A stretch of DNA of 64,000 nucleotides from Marinobacter sp. es.042 (GCF_900188315.1 NZ_LT897781.1:1116001-1180000), one strand, 5' to 3'; numbered from the stretch's first letter, positions 18,526-28,785 are shown. Notes: generated by a model from the sequence alone, not told the origin. Numbers and translations are program-made.

Positions 18526-19398
18526 TCAGGCGCTTTCTTCTTCCTGCACGATGGTGAGTAACGCTTTGGCCGCGTTGCTGAGCTGCCGCCCGGATAAACC
18601 GATCCCCCCGAGGACACGAGAAACCGGCTTGCCCACATCCAGTACCGTAAGGCTGTCGTCAATCATGCGCAGGGGCAGCACACTCCAGCCCAGGCCCACA
18701 CTGGTCATCATCTTGATGGTTTCCAGGTAGTTGGTTGGCATTTGCGGATTCAGGTGCAGATTCGCCTCCAGAAACAACCGACTCACCACCCGATAGGTTG
18801 CGGTGCTAGTGTCCGGCAAAAGTGCCGGGTGGTTTGCAAGGTCCGTAAGCCTCGGGTTTTTAAGTGACGCCAAGGGATGCTCGGCGCCCGCCACAAACAC
18901 CATCCGGTCCGGCCATTGGGCAAACACATGAAAGCTCGGTTCCATGCTGTCACTCAGCGTTACGAATGCCAGCTCCGCATTCCGTTTCCGCATTTGCTCG
19001 TAGGCTGCATCGGACTCCATGAACTGCAGGTTGATGGACACCTGAGGGTATTCCCGTTTGAACCGTCGTAGCCAATTCGGCAAATGATGCAGACCGATGT
19101 GATGGCTGGCGATAATTTGCAGCTCGCCCTCGACCTGTCCAGAGTCCGGCGATAACGCCACCCGGGCATTGTGAATTTCATCAAGGATCCGACGTGCATG
19201 GGGAAGCAAACGACTGCCGGCATCGGTCAGCCGAATCTGGCGGTGGCTACGATCGATCAGGCTGGTGCCAAGCTGGTTTTCCAGGGCGGCCAGGCGCTTC
19301 GAGATGGCCGGCTGCGTCAGGTGCAGGATTTCTGCGGCTTCTGAGAAGGAGCCCTGATCGACAATGGTCAGAAAAGCTTTTAATGCGTTTGAATCCAT
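18526..19398 (-). CDS. LysR-family transcriptional regulator, divergent to leuCDB
   Basis: A 290-residue LysR-type regulator with an N-terminal helix-turn-helix (FSEAAEILHLTQPAISKRLAALE) and an effector-binding domain containing HHIGLHHLPNWL. The ATG at 19398 follows AGGA by 8 nt and gives the normal N-terminus MDSNALKAF; the frame is open 7 codons further upstream. It is divergent from leuCDB, the classic LysR arrangement, so control of leucine genes is a reasonable inference but not shown by the sequence. A large inverted repeat lies between the two. Confidence 0.92.
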   Translation of the reverse strand: MDSNALKAFLTIVDQGSFSEAAEILHLTQPAISKRLAALENQLGTSLIDRSHRQIRLTDAGSRLLPHARRILDEIHNARVALSPDSGQVEGELQIIASHHIGLHHLPNWLRRFKREYPQVSINLQFMESDAAYEQMRKRNAELAFVTLSDSMEPSFHVFAQWPDRMVFVAGAEHPLASLKNPRLTDLANHPALLPDTSTATYRVVSRLFLEANLHLNPQMPTNYLETIKMMTSVGLGWSVLPLRMIDDSLTVLDVGKPVSRVLGGIGLSGRQLSNAAKALLTIVQEEESA

Positions 19399-19434
19399 GC
19401 TTTCGTTCCTGATTTTCAATCTGAGCGAAGGTCC

Positions 19435-19540
19435 CGAGTTGGAACAGCGTTTTCAAAACACGCCAACAAGCACGTCCATGTGGGCTCGAATCGGGCCATC
19501 CCTGGCCCTCTACGGTTTTGAAAACGCTGTTCCAACTCGC
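19435..19540. repeat. Perfect 25-bp inverted repeat with structured loop, LysR-leuC intergenic
   Basis: The 25-nt arm 19435-19459 (starting CGAGTTGGAACAGCG) is exactly complementary to 19516-19540. The 56-nt loop holds a second hairpin, GGGCCA-TCCC-TGGCCC at about 19493-19508, and an imperfect palindrome around CACGTCCATGTG. The folded form would be a branched cruciform or RNA. It looks like a dispersed intergenic element rather than an operator, but only one copy is in the window. The rest of 19399-19734 holds the two divergent leaders and no gene that I can support. Confidence 0.85.
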
Positions 19541-19654
19541 TCCCCGAAGTTTGTCGAAAATCGCAGAGTTTGGGGAGTATGTGGGAGGCAGCCTGCTACA
19601 TGCGACCTTCACCGAAGTATAACCAAAACGGATGCCAAAGATAAAAAACATGAA

Positions 19655-19684
19655 TTGAGGTTATCCAGCCCAAAGCGGTAAGAT
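19655..19684 (+). promoter_or_regulatory. Candidate sigma-70 promoter of leuCDB
   Basis: TTGAGG at 19655-19660 and TAAGAT at 19679-19684 are 18 bp apart, about 50 bp before the leuC start. Each box matches 4 of 6 consensus positions. Pattern only. I see no leucine-rich leader peptide, so attenuation of the enteric type is unlikely. Confidence 0.4.
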
Positions 19685-19734
19685 AGCGGCATCAAACGTC
19701 AGAACCAAAAACCCCCAGAAAGTGAGAGAGAACC

Positions 19735-21153
19735 ATGGCGGGCAAAACCTTATACGACAAATTGTGGGACGATCATCTCGTCAAACAGCGCGACGACGGC
19801 TCCGCGTTGATTTATATCGATCGTCAGTTACTGCACGAAGTGACATCACCCCAGGCATTTGAGGGCCTGCGTCTGGCGGGGCGGAAGCCGTGGCGGATTG
19901 ATGCCAACATTGCGACGCCGGACCACAACGTGCCTACTACGGATCGTGATCGTGGTGTCGAAGGTATTGTTGATCCGGTTTCCCGGATCCAGGTGGAAAC
20001 ACTGGACAAGAACTGCGACGAGTTCGGAATTCTTGAGTTCAAGATCAAGGATCAGCGCCAAGGTATCGTGCACGTTATCGGCCCCGAGCAGGGCGCGACT
20101 TTACCGGGTATGAGTATTGTTTGTGGGGATTCCCATACATCCACCCACGGTGCCTTCGGTTGCCTGGCTCATGGTATTGGCACCAGTGAAGTTGAGCATG
20201 TGCTGGCTACCCAATGCCTGGTGCAGCAGAAAATGAAAAACATGCTGGTGAAGGTCAATGGCAAGCTGGGTCCGGGCGTTACCGGCAAGGATGTTGTACT
20301 GGCGATCATTGGCAAAATCGGGACTGCCGGTGGTACCGGGCACGCCATTGAGTTTGGCGGCGACGCCATCCAGGGCCTGAGCATGGAAGGGCGGATGACC
20401 ATCTGCAACATGTCCATCGAAGCCGGTGCGCGGGTTGGTATGGTGGCGGTTGATGACACCACCATCGAATACGTTCGCAATCGCCCGTTTGGCCCCAAGG
20501 GCGAGGAGTGGGACGCTGCGGTTGAATACTGGCGCACCTTGCATAGCGACAGCGATGCATTCTTCGACAAGGTTGTTGAGCTCGAAGGCTCGGAAATCCA
20601 GCCGCAGGTGAGCTGGGGTACGTCGCCTGAAATGGTGGCCGGAATCGATGGCAAGGTGCCCGATCCGGAACAGGAAGCCGATCCGATCAAGCGTGAAGGC
20701 ATCGTTCGCGCTCTCAAGTACATGGGTTTGCAGCCCAATATGGCGATTACCGATATCAAGCTGGATCGTGTGTTCATTGGCTCCTGTACCAACAGCCGCA
20801 TTGAGGACCTGCGCGAGGCCGCGGCCGTGGTGAAAGGGCGGAAGGTGTCGCCGATTCTGAAGCAGGCCATGGTGGTTCCCGGTTCCGGTCTGGTGAAAAT
20901 CCAGGCGGAGCAGGAAGGTCTGGACAAGATCTTTATCGAAGCCGGTCTTGAGTGGCGCGACCCGGGCTGCTCGATGTGTCTCGCCATGAACGCCGACAAG
21001 CTGGGGCAGGGGGAGCATTGTGCTTCCACGTCGAACCGGAACTTCGAGGGCCGTCAGGGCTTTGGCGGGCGTACCCATCTGGTGAGCCCGGCCATGGCGG
21101 CGGCTGCCGCAGTAACCGGTCATTTCGTTGATGTCCGTGAGCTGATGAACTGA
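19735..21153 (+). CDS. leuC: 3-isopropylmalate dehydratase large subunit
   Basis: A 472-residue aconitase-family protein that, with LeuD, isomerises 2-isopropylmalate to 3-isopropylmalate in leucine synthesis. The [4Fe-4S] ligands are Cys351 (IGSCTNSR), Cys412 and Cys415 (GCSMC), close to the E. coli positions. PTTDR and [12 protein letters not shown] near the N-terminus are also diagnostic. AGAGAG lies just before the ATG. leuD follows after 16 bp in the same operon. Confidence 0.98.
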   Translation: MAGKTLYDKLWDDHLVKQRDDGSALIYIDRQLLHEVTSPQAFEGLRLAGRKPWRIDANIATPDHNVPTTDRDRGVEGIVDPVSRIQVETLDKNCDEFGILEFKIKDQRQGIVHVIGPEQGATLPGMSIVCGDSHTSTHGAFGCLAHGIGTSEVEHVLATQCLVQQKMKNMLVKVNGKLGPGVTGKDVVLAIIGKIGTAGGTGHAIEFGGDAIQGLSMEGRMTICNMSIEAGARVGMVAVDDTTIEYVRNRPFGPKGEEWDAAVEYWRTLHSDSDAFFDKVVELEGSEIQPQVSWGTSPEMVAGIDGKVPDPEQEADPIKREGIVRALKYMGLQPNMAITDIKLDRVFIGSCTNSRIEDLREAAAVVKGRKVSPILKQAMVVPGSGLVKIQAEQEGLDKIFIEAGLEWRDPGCSMCLAMNADKLGQGEHCASTSNRNFEGRQGFGGRTHLVSPAMAAAAAVTGHFVDVRELMN

Positions 21154-21169
21154 TCCACAGGAGAGAACC

Positions 21170-21817
21170 ATGCGCGCATTGAAGCAACACCAGGGCGTTG
21201 TCGCCCCCATGGACCGTTCCAACGTGGATACGGACATGATTATTCCCAAGCAGTTTCTGAAGTCCATCAAGCGCACGGGCTTCGGCCCGAACCTGTTTGA
21301 TGAGTTGCGGTATATGGATGAAGGCAAACCGGATCAGGATTGTTCCACCCGTCCGATTAATCCGGATTTTGTCCTGAATCAGGACCGGTACAAGAACGCC
21401 AGTGTATTGTTGGCGCGACGTAACTTTGGCTGTGGTTCAAGCCGGGAGCACGCGCCCTGGGCTCTGGAGGATTTCGGCTTCCGGGTGATTGTTGCTCCGA
21501 GTTTTGCCGATATTTTTTACAATAACTGCTTTAAGAATGGGCTGTTACCCATTGTTCTTGCGGAGGAAATCGTCGATCGTTTATTCCAAGAAGTGGAGCA
21601 GAATGAAGGCTATCAGTTGGCAGTCGACCTGGAAGCCAGGACTGTAACTACCCCATCCGGCGAAACCTTTACCTTTGAGGTGGATGATTTCCGTCGTCAT
21701 TGCCTGCTGAACGGCCTCGATGATATTGGCGTGACGCTCGAAGATGCTGAGCTGATCCGGTCTTACGAAGATAGCCGCCGTAAAACTGCGCCCTGGCTGT
21801 TTGGTGCCGGGGGGTAA
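21170..21817 (+). CDS. leuD: 3-isopropylmalate dehydratase small subunit
   Basis: A 215-residue swivel-domain subunit partnering LeuC. It has the family segments [35 protein letters not shown] (about residues 83-96) and [11 protein letters not shown]. Length is normal for the bacterial LeuD1 type. AGGAGAG precedes the ATG. It stands between leuC and leuB, 59 bp before leuB. Confidence 0.98.
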   Translation: MRALKQHQGVVAPMDRSNVDTDMIIPKQFLKSIKRTGFGPNLFDELRYMDEGKPDQDCSTRPINPDFVLNQDRYKNASVLLARRNFGCGSSREHAPWALEDFGFRVIVAPSFADIFYNNCFKNGLLPIVLAEEIVDRLFQEVEQNEGYQLAVDLEARTVTTPSGETFTFEVDDFRRHCLLNGLDDIGVTLEDAELIRSYEDSRRKTAPWLFGAGG

Positions 21818-21876
21818 TAGGCAGTCCGATTACGCTGGCTCTAATTCGACCTAAAGGAATGGAACAAGGAAAAAAC

Positions 21877-22950
21877 ATGCCCAGAACTATCCTGATGCTT
21901 CCCGGCGACGGTATCGGCCCGGAAATTGTCGCTGAAGCGGAAAAAGTGCTGAACAAGATCAATGATCAGTTCAATCTCGGCCTGAGTTTCGAGTCCGGCC
22001 TCGTCGGCGGTGCGGCGATTGATGAAACCGACACACCGCTGCCGGATGAAACCCTCGAAAAGGCCACCAGAGCAGACGCGATCCTTCTGGGTGCGGTTGG
22101 CGGTCCTCAGTGGGACAGTCTGCCCATGGCCAAGCGCCCGGAGAAGGGGCTGCTGGGGTTGCGCTCTAACCTGGAGCTGTTCGCCAACCTGCGCCCGGCA
22201 ATTCTGTATCCGCAACTGGCCTCTGCCTCTTCGCTGAAGCCGGAAGTTGTTTCCGGCCTGGATATCATGATTGTCCGTGAACTGACTGGCGGCATCTATT
22301 TTGGTCAGCCGCGCGGTGTGCGCGAACTGGAGAGCGGAGAGCGCCAGGGTTACAACACCTACGCCTATACAGAATCGGAAATTCGTCGTATCGGGCGGGT
22401 GGCTTTCGAGGCTGCGCAGCAGCGGGGCAAGAAACTGTGCTCCGTGGACAAGGCCAACGTGCTGGAAGTGACTGTTCTGTGGCGGGAAATTATGAACGAT
22501 CTGCGCCGGGAATATCCGGACGTGGAGCTGTCCCATATGTATGTGGACAATGCCGCTATGCAGCTGGTCCGTGCACCCAAGCAGTTTGACGTGATTGTGA
22601 CTGGCAACATGTTTGGTGATATTCTTTCGGACGAAGCGGCTATGCTCACCGGCTCGATTGGCATGTTGCCTTCGGCGTCGCTGAACTCCGAAAAGCAGGG
22701 CATGTATGAGCCTTGCCACGGGTCTGCGCCGGATATTGCCGGGCAGGGCATTGCCAATCCGCTGGCCACCATCCTCAGTGCTGCCATGATGCTGCGGTAC
22801 AGTCTGAATGAGGAAAAAGCTGCTGAAGCCATAGAAGCGGCGGTCAGCAAAGTCCTGGATCAGGGTCTGCGAACAGCGGACATCATGTCTGAGGGCGCAA
22901 GGAAAGTGTCCACCCGGGAAATGGGGGAGGCGGTTCTGGCTGCGCTGTGA
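21877..22950 (+). CDS. leuB: 3-isopropylmalate dehydrogenase
   Basis: A 357-residue NAD-dependent beta-decarboxylating dehydrogenase giving 4-methyl-2-oxopentanoate precursor. [19 protein letters not shown] opens the protein; the metal/NAD signature [26 protein letters not shown] lies at about residues 244-269, followed by [17 protein letters not shown] lies about 7 nt before the ATG at 21877; the frame is open 6 codons upstream from 21859. It completes leuCDB. The leuB-asd gap holds a folded sequence. Confidence 0.98.
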   Translation: MPRTILMLPGDGIGPEIVAEAEKVLNKINDQFNLGLSFESGLVGGAAIDETDTPLPDETLEKATRADAILLGAVGGPQWDSLPMAKRPEKGLLGLRSNLELFANLRPAILYPQLASASSLKPEVVSGLDIMIVRELTGGIYFGQPRGVRELESGERQGYNTYAYTESEIRRIGRVAFEAAQQRGKKLCSVDKANVLEVTVLWREIMNDLRREYPDVELSHMYVDNAAMQLVRAPKQFDVIVTGNMFGDILSDEAAMLTGSIGMLPSASLNSEKQGMYEPCHGSAPDIAGQGIANPLATILSAAMMLRYSLNEEKAAEAIEAAVSKVLDQGLRTADIMSEGARKVSTREMGEAVLAAL

Positions 22951-22964
22951 AGAGGCCAGGCCCT

Positions 22965-23027
22965 GACAGGCGTATTTGAGACCCGACGGCAACGCGATGC
23001 AGTTGCCGCGGGATCACCCATCCTGTC
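22965..23027. other. Nested hairpin in the leuB-asd gap
   Basis: CCCG-A-CGGCAAC at 22982-22993 pairs with GTTGCCG-CGGG at 23002-23012 (11 bp with one bulged A, 8-nt loop). The outer arms GACAGG (22965-22970) and CCTGTC (23022-23027) can also pair. No T-run follows, so it is not a classical terminator. It may separate leuB from asd or shape the asd leader; no lysine riboswitch pattern is seen. Confidence 0.4.
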
Positions 23028-23081
23028 CCTGCCAGCGATAAAGGCATGGGGCGGGCATAAAACGAGGTCTGAAGATCGCAC

Positions 23082-24197
23082 ATGAAGCGAGTTGGACTTG
23101 TAGGTTGGCGTGGCATGGTGGGCTCGGTCCTCATGCAACGCATGCGTGAAGAAAACGATTTCGCCGATATCGAACCGGTGTTTTTCACCACATCTCAGGC
23201 TGGCAAGCCTGCGCCGGACGTGGGAAAAGACGACGTTCCTCCTCTGCAGGACGCGTTTGACGTCGAGATTCTTAAAACCATGGATGTCATCGTGACCTGT
23301 CAGGGTGGCGACTACACCGGCGCGGTTTATCAGAAGCTCCGCGACGCGGGCTGGGAAGGTTACTGGATTGACGCAGCCTCCACGCTGCGGATGGTCGACC
23401 ACTCCGTGATTGTTCTGGATCCGGTGAACCGAAACGTGATTGATGCCGCGCTTGAGAAAGGCGTCAAGGACTACATCGGTGGTAACTGCACCGTGAGCCT
23501 GATGATGCTGGCTCTGGGTGGCCTGCTTGAACAGGATCTGATCGAGTGGGTGTCGCCCATGACTTATCAGGCGGCTTCCGGTTCTGGCGCTCAGAACATG
23601 CGCGAGCTGTTGAACCAGATGGGCGAGCTTAACAAAAGCGTCAAGTCTGAGCTGGGCGATCCGTCCTCCGCGATTCTGGAGATTGACCGCAAGGTAACCG
23701 AAACCATGCGTTCGGACGGCTTCCCGACCGAGCACTTCCAGGTGCCCTTGGCCGGCAGTCTTATCCCGTTCATCGACAAGCAGCTCGACAACGGCATGAG
23801 CAAGGAAGAGTGGAAGGCGGGAGTCGAGACCAACAAGATTCTCGGGCGCTCCGATAACCCGATTCCCATCGACGGCATCTGTGTGCGGATTGGCGCCATG
23901 CGCTCCCACAGTCAGGCGCTGACTATCAAGCTGAAGAAGGATCTCCCGGTTTCTGAAATCGAGTCGATCCTTGCGAAAGCGAATGACTGGGTGAAAGTGA
24001 TTCCCAATGACCGCGATGCGACCATTGAAGAACTGACTCCAGCGAAGGTGACCGGTACCTTGAGCGTGCCGATCGGCCGTATCCGCAAGCTGACCATGGG
24101 GCCGGAATACATTTCCGCGTTTACTGTGGGTGATCAGCTCCTGTGGGGTGCCGCTGAGCCGCTACGTCGTATGCTCCGGATTCTTCAGGAGCGTTAA
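23082..24197 (+). CDS. asd: Aspartate-semialdehyde dehydrogenase
   Basis: A 371-residue NADPH-dependent enzyme reducing aspartyl phosphate to aspartate semialdehyde, the branch point to lysine/diaminopimelate, threonine and methionine. [13 protein letters not shown] is the nucleotide-binding start, and Cys136 in GGNCTVS is the catalytic cysteine. [12 protein letters not shown] carries the conserved His. Length and motifs fit the long gammaproteobacterial Asd type. A strong hairpin terminator follows 58 bp after the stop. Confidence 0.98.
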   Translation: MKRVGLVGWRGMVGSVLMQRMREENDFADIEPVFFTTSQAGKPAPDVGKDDVPPLQDAFDVEILKTMDVIVTCQGGDYTGAVYQKLRDAGWEGYWIDAASTLRMVDHSVIVLDPVNRNVIDAALEKGVKDYIGGNCTVSLMMLALGGLLEQDLIEWVSPMTYQAASGSGAQNMRELLNQMGELNKSVKSELGDPSSAILEIDRKVTETMRSDGFPTEHFQVPLAGSLIPFIDKQLDNGMSKEEWKAGVETNKILGRSDNPIPIDGICVRIGAMRSHSQALTIKLKKDLPVSEIESILAKANDWVKVIPNDRDATIEELTPAKVTGTLSVPIGRIRKLTMGPEYISAFTVGDQLLWGAAEPLRRMLRILQER

Positions 24198-24255
24198 AAA
24201 TTGTTACACAGAGGCAATAAATGCCAACTGTGTCCGGTTTCGATAAACCGGTGAG

Positions 24256-24294
24256 GGGGCGGAGGCTGATTTCAGCCTCCGCCCCTGTTATTTT
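24256..24294 (+). terminator. Terminator downstream of asd
   Basis: A perfect 13-bp stem, GGGGCGGAGGCTG / CAGCCTCCGCCCC, with loop ATTT, followed by the T-rich TGTTATTTT. It lies in the 314-bp asd-fimV gap, which otherwise holds an AT-rich fimV leader with repeats and no gene. Confidence 0.88.
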
Positions 24295-24320
24295 CAGGAG
24301 CGCTAGGCAGTTCCGCGTGA

Positions 24321-24379
24321 TTGATAAAAAAATGGTACAAGGATTGCGGCTGATTGATTGATAAAAGAGGTTTTATCAA
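24321..24379. repeat. Three copies of TTGATAAAA in the fimV leader
   Basis: TTGATAAAA occurs at 24321-24329 and 24358-24366, and inverted (TTTTATCAA) at 24371-24379. The second and third copies form a perfect 9-bp palindrome with loop GAGG. They lie 130-190 bp upstream of the fimV start in AT-rich DNA. This could be an operator or a weak RNA hairpin; no known regulator motif is recognised. Confidence 0.6.
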
Positions 24380-24511
24380 CAATACTTGCCGGACTGAAAA
24401 TTAAAAAGAACTCATAATAACGAGAATTATCAAGACGAAAGTCATCCAACCTCGTCCGATTCTGTTTGAAAAAGAGCAGTAACGAATAACGGAGACTGGA
24501 AAGGAAAAAGC

Positions 24512-27500
24512 ATGAAGGTACGCAAGCTTGCGGTTGCCCTGGCTCTGGCGGGAGGGCTCGGATCCGGCGTCGCACAGGCCCTGGGGCTGGGTGAAATAGA
24601 ACTTCAGTCCTATCTGAACGAGCCACTGGACGCAGAGATCGGTTTGCGCCAGAGCAGTGGTGTCAATCCAGCGGACGTGTTCGTCAATATTGCCTCGGAG
24701 CAGGCATATGAGCGGGTGGGGCTGGATCGCAACCAGTTTCTCAGCAAGCTCAGGTTCCAGGTGGTCACCGGCAATGATGGCAGTCTCATTGTCAATGTCT
24801 CCTCCCGTGAACCATTGAGGGAACCGTACCTCAACTTCCTGCTTGAGTTGACCTGGCCAAACGGCCGGTTAATGCGGGAATACGCCGTTCTGGTGGACCC
24901 ACCTGTATACGCGGAAGAGTCTGGCGTGCAGGAACAGGTCAGCACTCCAACAGTCTCCATGTCCCAGGCAATCAGCCAGCCGACAACCACTCGCAGTGCC
25001 GAATCAGTTCGTCGCCAGGCTCAGGCTGAGCGGTCGCAGGGTTCCGGATATCAGGCTGATACATTCGGGCCCACTGGGGCTTCAGACACGTTGTGGACCA
25101 TCGCGTCTCAGGTGCGTCCAGACAACAGTGTCTCTATGCAGCAGGTCATGCTGGCAATCCAGGACCTGAACCCGAATGCATTCATTGGCAATAACATCAA
25201 TCGTCTGAAGCGCGGTGAAGTGCTGCGCGTCCCGTCTCTGGATCAGATCCAGAGCCGCACTCGCGCTGAAGCTACTCGCGTGGTTGCCCAGCAGAATCAG
25301 GAATTCCAGACTCCCCAGCGCACAGTGGATGCAACTGCCGAGCAGCAGGCAGCGTCCGCGCCCCAGCAGCAGGCTGGCGCCGGGGGTGATGAGCTGAAAC
25401 TCGTGGTCTCCGAGGACGCCGGCAGTGACGCCAGCGAAAGTGGCTCCGCCGGCGGTGACAGCGAACTGCCGGGGGGCGTTGATGCCGGTACAGCAGTTGC
25501 GATGGAGGAACTCGAAAGCGCTCGCCGGGAGAACGATGAGCTGAATAGTCGCGTCGAGGATCTGCAGGATCAGGTTCAGACTCTGCAGCGCCTGCTTGAG
25601 CTCAAGAATACCCAGCTTGCTGAAATGCAGCAGACTGCCGGTGATGAAACGGCAGAGCAGACCGCACCCGTTGAAAGTCCTGCTGCCGATGACGGAGCAG
25701 AGGCATCTGCCGCCATTGATGAAGCCGTTGAAGGCGATACGGCACCCGTCGATTCGGACATGATGGCCGGCGAAGCAGAGGATCCCGAAGCTGCGGGTGA
25801 ATCAGGCGACATGGCCGAGTCCGAGGCTATGGTCGATGAAACTGACGAAATGGCCGGTTCCGATCAGGCAACCGATGATCAGATGGGTGCCGATGCCGGT
25901 GACGCATCAGAACAGGCGGAAATGTCTGGAGCGGATGAGCCGGCGCTTGCGGCTACCGATGATGCGGTTGAAGAGACTGCAGCGGCGGAGCCAGCCCCGA
26001 CACAAACAGAGCAGTCTGCAGAGCCTGCGCCCAAGCCTGCGCAACAGGCTCCGGCTGCCGATAAAGGTTTCCCCGGCAACGTTATTGATGCCATAACCGG
26101 TAATCCGATGTATCAGATTGCCCTTGGGGGCGGCCTGATCGTTCTTCTGTTGCTTCTCCTGCTGCTTGCCCGCCGCAATGCAAACCGGGAAAAGGCGTTT
26201 TACGAACAGCTGAACAATGAAACCGAGGAAGAAACGGATTCCTTCGATCTGAGCCTGGATGAAGAGGATCAGCAATCGGCGGCGGGCGACGCCCTGGCCG
26301 AGGCTGACTCTTACATTGCCTATGGCCAGCATGATCGGGCTGCTCAAGCTCTGGAAACCGCAATTTCACGTGAGCCCAGTCGCACCGATCTGCGCCTGAA
26401 GCTGCTGGGTGTCTACGCCGATATCCAGGATCGCGATTCTTTCGAAAAACAATTCGGAGAGGTCGAGGCTCTGGACGATGAAGAAGCGCTGACCACCGCG
26501 AACGAGCTGCGCGCACGGCTGGAAGAGGCGGAGTCGATGCCCAGCATCGATGACCTTGAGTCTCAGTTACGTTCCGACTCGTTTGCCACGTCCTATGATT
26601 CTGAGGAAACCGGTGATGAGTCCACCGAGAAGCAGGACAAGCCGGAATCTGATGAACTTCTTGCCGATCAGTTTGATTCCGAGAAAGAAGAGCCGGCCGA
26701 GAACGAGTTTGGTGACTTCGATTCAGATCTTTCAGAGACCGATTTCTCCGATTTCGAACTTGATGATCTTGATGAATCCGAGGCTTCGAAGTCCAGCAAG
26801 CAGAGTGTGTCTGAAGAGGACAAAGAGGAAAGCCGGGACGACATGATCGAATACGATCTGTCGGGCCTGGAGCTGGAATCGGACGAAGAAAAGCCTGCGA
26901 TCGAAGATACCTCCGAGCTTGAAGAGTCCACAGACTGGGATCTGTCTTCGGAATTTGAAGCGGACTCTGACAAGCCATCCGGCACAGAGCAGGGGCTCGA
27001 CGATTCTGATGACGACCTGAGCCTTGATCTGGAAGAGGGCGACCTGGACGAAGGAGGCCTGGCGGATGAGCTGCCAGCAGGAAAGCCGGAAACCACCTCC
27101 GAGGAAGGCTCTGAGCAGGGAACTGATACTGACGGCGAATCCGATATTGATTCGCTAGACGAGTCATTCCTGGATGAGCTCGATGCGGAACTTGACAAGG
27201 TAGCCGGTGAAGAAGACGAGCTTGGTGGCAGTGAGATGGAAGAATCTTCGCTGGATGACCTGGAACTGGACGTCTCCGATGAGGACCTGGCCCTGATGGA
27301 AGAGTTTTCCGATTCTGCCGATTCAGCCAACCCCGAGGAGAGCGAAGAGGCGTCACTCGATGAAGAGCTTGGTCTTGAGGACACACTCGGTGAGGGCGAT
27401 GCAGAGGAAGCTGATCCTGAACAGACGGTTGAAGATGCCGAGGATCTCGAGCAACTGGGTGTAACCGATGAGCTCGAAGACTCGGAGACACCTGAGAGCG

Positions 27501-27769
27501 ATCTTGATCTCCCGGTTGCGTCTGATGAGGTTTCCGATGAGTCGCGCAAATCGCAGGCTGCGGACATTGAGGAAAGCGAACTCGGTGACGAGGACGATTT
27601 CGACTTCCTGGCCGGTACCGATGAGGCCGCGACCAAACTGGATCTCGCGCGGGCCTACATCGAGATGGGTGATGCCGACGGAGCTCGCGACATCCTGGAA
27701 GAAGTCTCACTTGAAGGAAACGAAGACCAGAAAGCAGAGGCGCAAGACCTCCTTAAAAATCTGTCCTGA
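24512..27769 (+). CDS. fimV: FimV, polar hub protein
   Basis: A 1085-residue inner-membrane protein that in Pseudomonas organises the cell pole, type IV pilus assembly and cAMP signalling. A signal peptide (about 1-23) is followed by a FimV N-terminal domain (LGEIELQSYLNEPLDAEI), a LysM-like peptidoglycan-binding segment (about 190-247), a coiled coil (about 330-372), an Ala/Glu-rich linker, one membrane helix (about 534-552, IVLLLLLLLLARR), a very acidic Asp/Glu/Ser cytoplasmic region and a C-terminal TPR-like FimV motif (TKLDLARAYIEMGDADGARDIL). Length is in the family's range. The acidic stretch explains the long antisense open frames here. It is followed by a terminator. Confidence 0.96.
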   Translation: MKVRKLAVALALAGGLGSGVAQALGLGEIELQSYLNEPLDAEIGLRQSSGVNPADVFVNIASEQAYERVGLDRNQFLSKLRFQVVTGNDGSLIVNVSSREPLREPYLNFLLELTWPNGRLMREYAVLVDPPVYAEESGVQEQVSTPTVSMSQAISQPTTTRSAESVRRQAQAERSQGSGYQADTFGPTGASDTLWTIASQVRPDNSVSMQQVMLAIQDLNPNAFIGNNINRLKRGEVLRVPSLDQIQSRTRAEATRVVAQQNQEFQTPQRTVDATAEQQAASAPQQQAGAGGDELKLVVSEDAGSDASESGSAGGDSELPGGVDAGTAVAMEELESARRENDELNSRVEDLQDQVQTLQRLLELKNTQLAEMQQTAGDETAEQTAPVESPAADDGAEASAAIDEAVEGDTAPVDSDMMAGEAEDPEAAGESGDMAESEAMVDETDEMAGSDQATDDQMGADAGDASEQAEMSGADEPALAATDDAVEETAAAEPAPTQTEQSAEPAPKPAQQAPAADKGFPGNVIDAITGNPMYQIALGGGLIVLLLLLLLLARRNANREKAFYEQLNNETEEETDSFDLSLDEEDQQSAAGDALAEADSYIAYGQHDRAAQALETAISREPSRTDLRLKLLGVYADIQDRDSFEKQFGEVEALDDEEALTTANELRARLEEAESMPSIDDLESQLRSDSFATSYDSEETGDESTEKQDKPESDELLADQFDSEKEEPAENEFGDFDSDLSETDFSDFELDDLDESEASKSSKQSVSEEDKEESRDDMIEYDLSGLELESDEEKPAIEDTSELEESTDWDLSSEFEADSDKPSGTEQGLDDSDDDLSLDLEEGDLDEGGLADELPAGKPETTSEEGSEQGTDTDGESDIDSLDESFLDELDAELDKVAGEEDELGGSEMEESSLDDLELDVSDEDLALMEEFSDSADSANPEESEEASLDEELGLEDTLGEGDAEEADPEQTVEDAEDLEQLGVTDELEDSETPESDLDLPVASDEVSDESRKSQAADIEESELGDEDDFDFLAGTDEAATKLDLARAYIEMGDADGARDILEEVSLEGNEDQKAEAQDLLKNLS

Positions 27770-27796
27770 TCCGTTATAATCGGTTCTGACAGGTAG

Positions 27797-27849
27797 CAAG
27801 CGCCGGCCGCCGGGTATCTTCCCGGCAACAAGGTCGGCGCTTTGTTTTT
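27797..27849 (+). terminator. Branched terminator after fimV
   Basis: The outer stem AAGCGCCG (27798-27805) / CGGCGCTT (27835-27842) is followed by TGTTTTT. Inside is a second perfect hairpin, GCCGGG-TATCTT-CCCGGC (27809-27826). It ends 28 bp before the truA start. Confidence 0.8.
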
Positions 27850-27876
27850 ATAGAACCACTCTCTTCGGATTCGCAC

Positions 27877-28785
27877 TTGTTTCTCGAGACTCAGCAGCTC
27901 ACCACCGATAACGCCGTAGGCGCGGGCCGCGTCGCCCTTGCCTTCGAATATGATGGGCGTGGGTTTCATGGCTGGCAGCTCCAGAAATCCGGTGTACGAT
28001 CGGTAGAAGCGGAACTGACGGCCGCGGTGGCAAAGGTTGCGAACCATCCAGTTGATCTGGTGTGTGCGGGCCGTACCGATGCCGGCGTGCACGCCAGCTA
28101 TCAAATCGCTCATTTTGACACGCCGTCTGTCCGTAACCTGCGCTCCTGGGTTATGGGTATAAACACGGCGCTGCCCGATGACATTTCCGTGCACTGGGCT
28201 GGAAACGGAGTCGATGATTTCCACGCTCGATTTTCCGCGACCTATCGGCGTTACCGGTACATCATTTATAACCATCCAGTGCGTCCGGGTATACAGCGGG
28301 GCCAGGTAAGCTGGACCTTCCGCCCACTGGACGCAGATCGCATGCACATGGCCGCCCAGGCATTGGCGGGAGAACATGACTTTTCCTCTTTCCGCGCGGC
28401 GGGGTGCCAGTCTCGAACACCGATTCGGTTTCTGGAACGTATTTCGGTAACCCGGAAGCGGGATTTTGTCGTAATAGACGTGCAGGCCAACGCGTTTTTG
28501 CACCACATGGTCCGGAATATCGCCGGTGCCCTGATGGCGGTTGGTTCGGGAAAGCAGCGACCGGAGTGGATTCATGAGATACTGGTCGCCAGAGATCGGA
28601 CAGCTGCAGGTGTAACGGCGCCTCCCCATGGTCTGTATCTGGTCGATGTGGGGTACCCGGACGAATTCGGGATTCCCGCTGTCGAGTGCGGCCCGGGCTT
28701 TCTGCGGCCCTGGTTCACTCGGGAAGAAAACAGTCCGTTCACCCCAACACACATCCATGTCAAACAGCGGGTTCCGAGCCAATGA
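27877..28785 (+). CDS. truA: tRNA pseudouridine(38-40) synthase
   Basis: A 302-residue enzyme converting uridines 38-40 of the tRNA anticodon arm to pseudouridine. The catalytic Asp68 is in [36 protein letters not shown] and [15 protein letters not shown] are further TruA motifs. The only usable start is a TTG, giving about 8 more N-terminal residues than E. coli TruA. The ribosome site is weak (GGA). The stop codon overlaps the trpF ATG (ATGA), a coupling also found in Pseudomonas. Confidence 0.94.
   Translation: MFLETQQLTTDNAVGAGRVALAFEYDGRGFHGWQLQKSGVRSVEAELTAAVAKVANHPVDLVCAGRTDAGVHASYQIAHFDTPSVRNLRSWVMGINTALPDDISVHWAGNGVDDFHARFSATYRRYRYIIYNHPVRPGIQRGQVSWTFRPLDADRMHMAAQALAGEHDFSSFRAAGCQSRTPIRFLERISVTRKRDFVVIDVQANAFLHHMVRNIAGALMAVGSGKQRPEWIHEILVARDRTAAGVTAPPHGLYLVDVGYPDEFGIPAVECGPGFLRPWFTREENSPFTPTHIHVKQRVPSQ

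Noticed and set aside
19364-19681. Frame of 105 codons in the LysR-leuC gap
   Set aside because: It runs through the inverted repeat and starts inside the LysR gene; composition is not protein-like.
19399-19734. Leucine attenuator leader peptide before leuC
   Set aside because: No short frame with a run of Leu codons followed by a terminator stem could be found.
20101-21327. Antisense frame of 408 codons over leuC/leuD
   Set aside because: A high-GC shadow of a certain gene; no recognisable domain.
24321-24379. Fur box in the fimV leader
   Set aside because: The AT-rich repeats do not match the GATAATGATAATC pattern.
26082-27710. Long antisense open frames inside fimV (542 and 322 codons)
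   Set aside because: They mirror the Asp/Glu/Ser-rich repeats of FimV; the products are low-complexity Arg/Pro or Ser runs with no family resemblance and no ribosome site.
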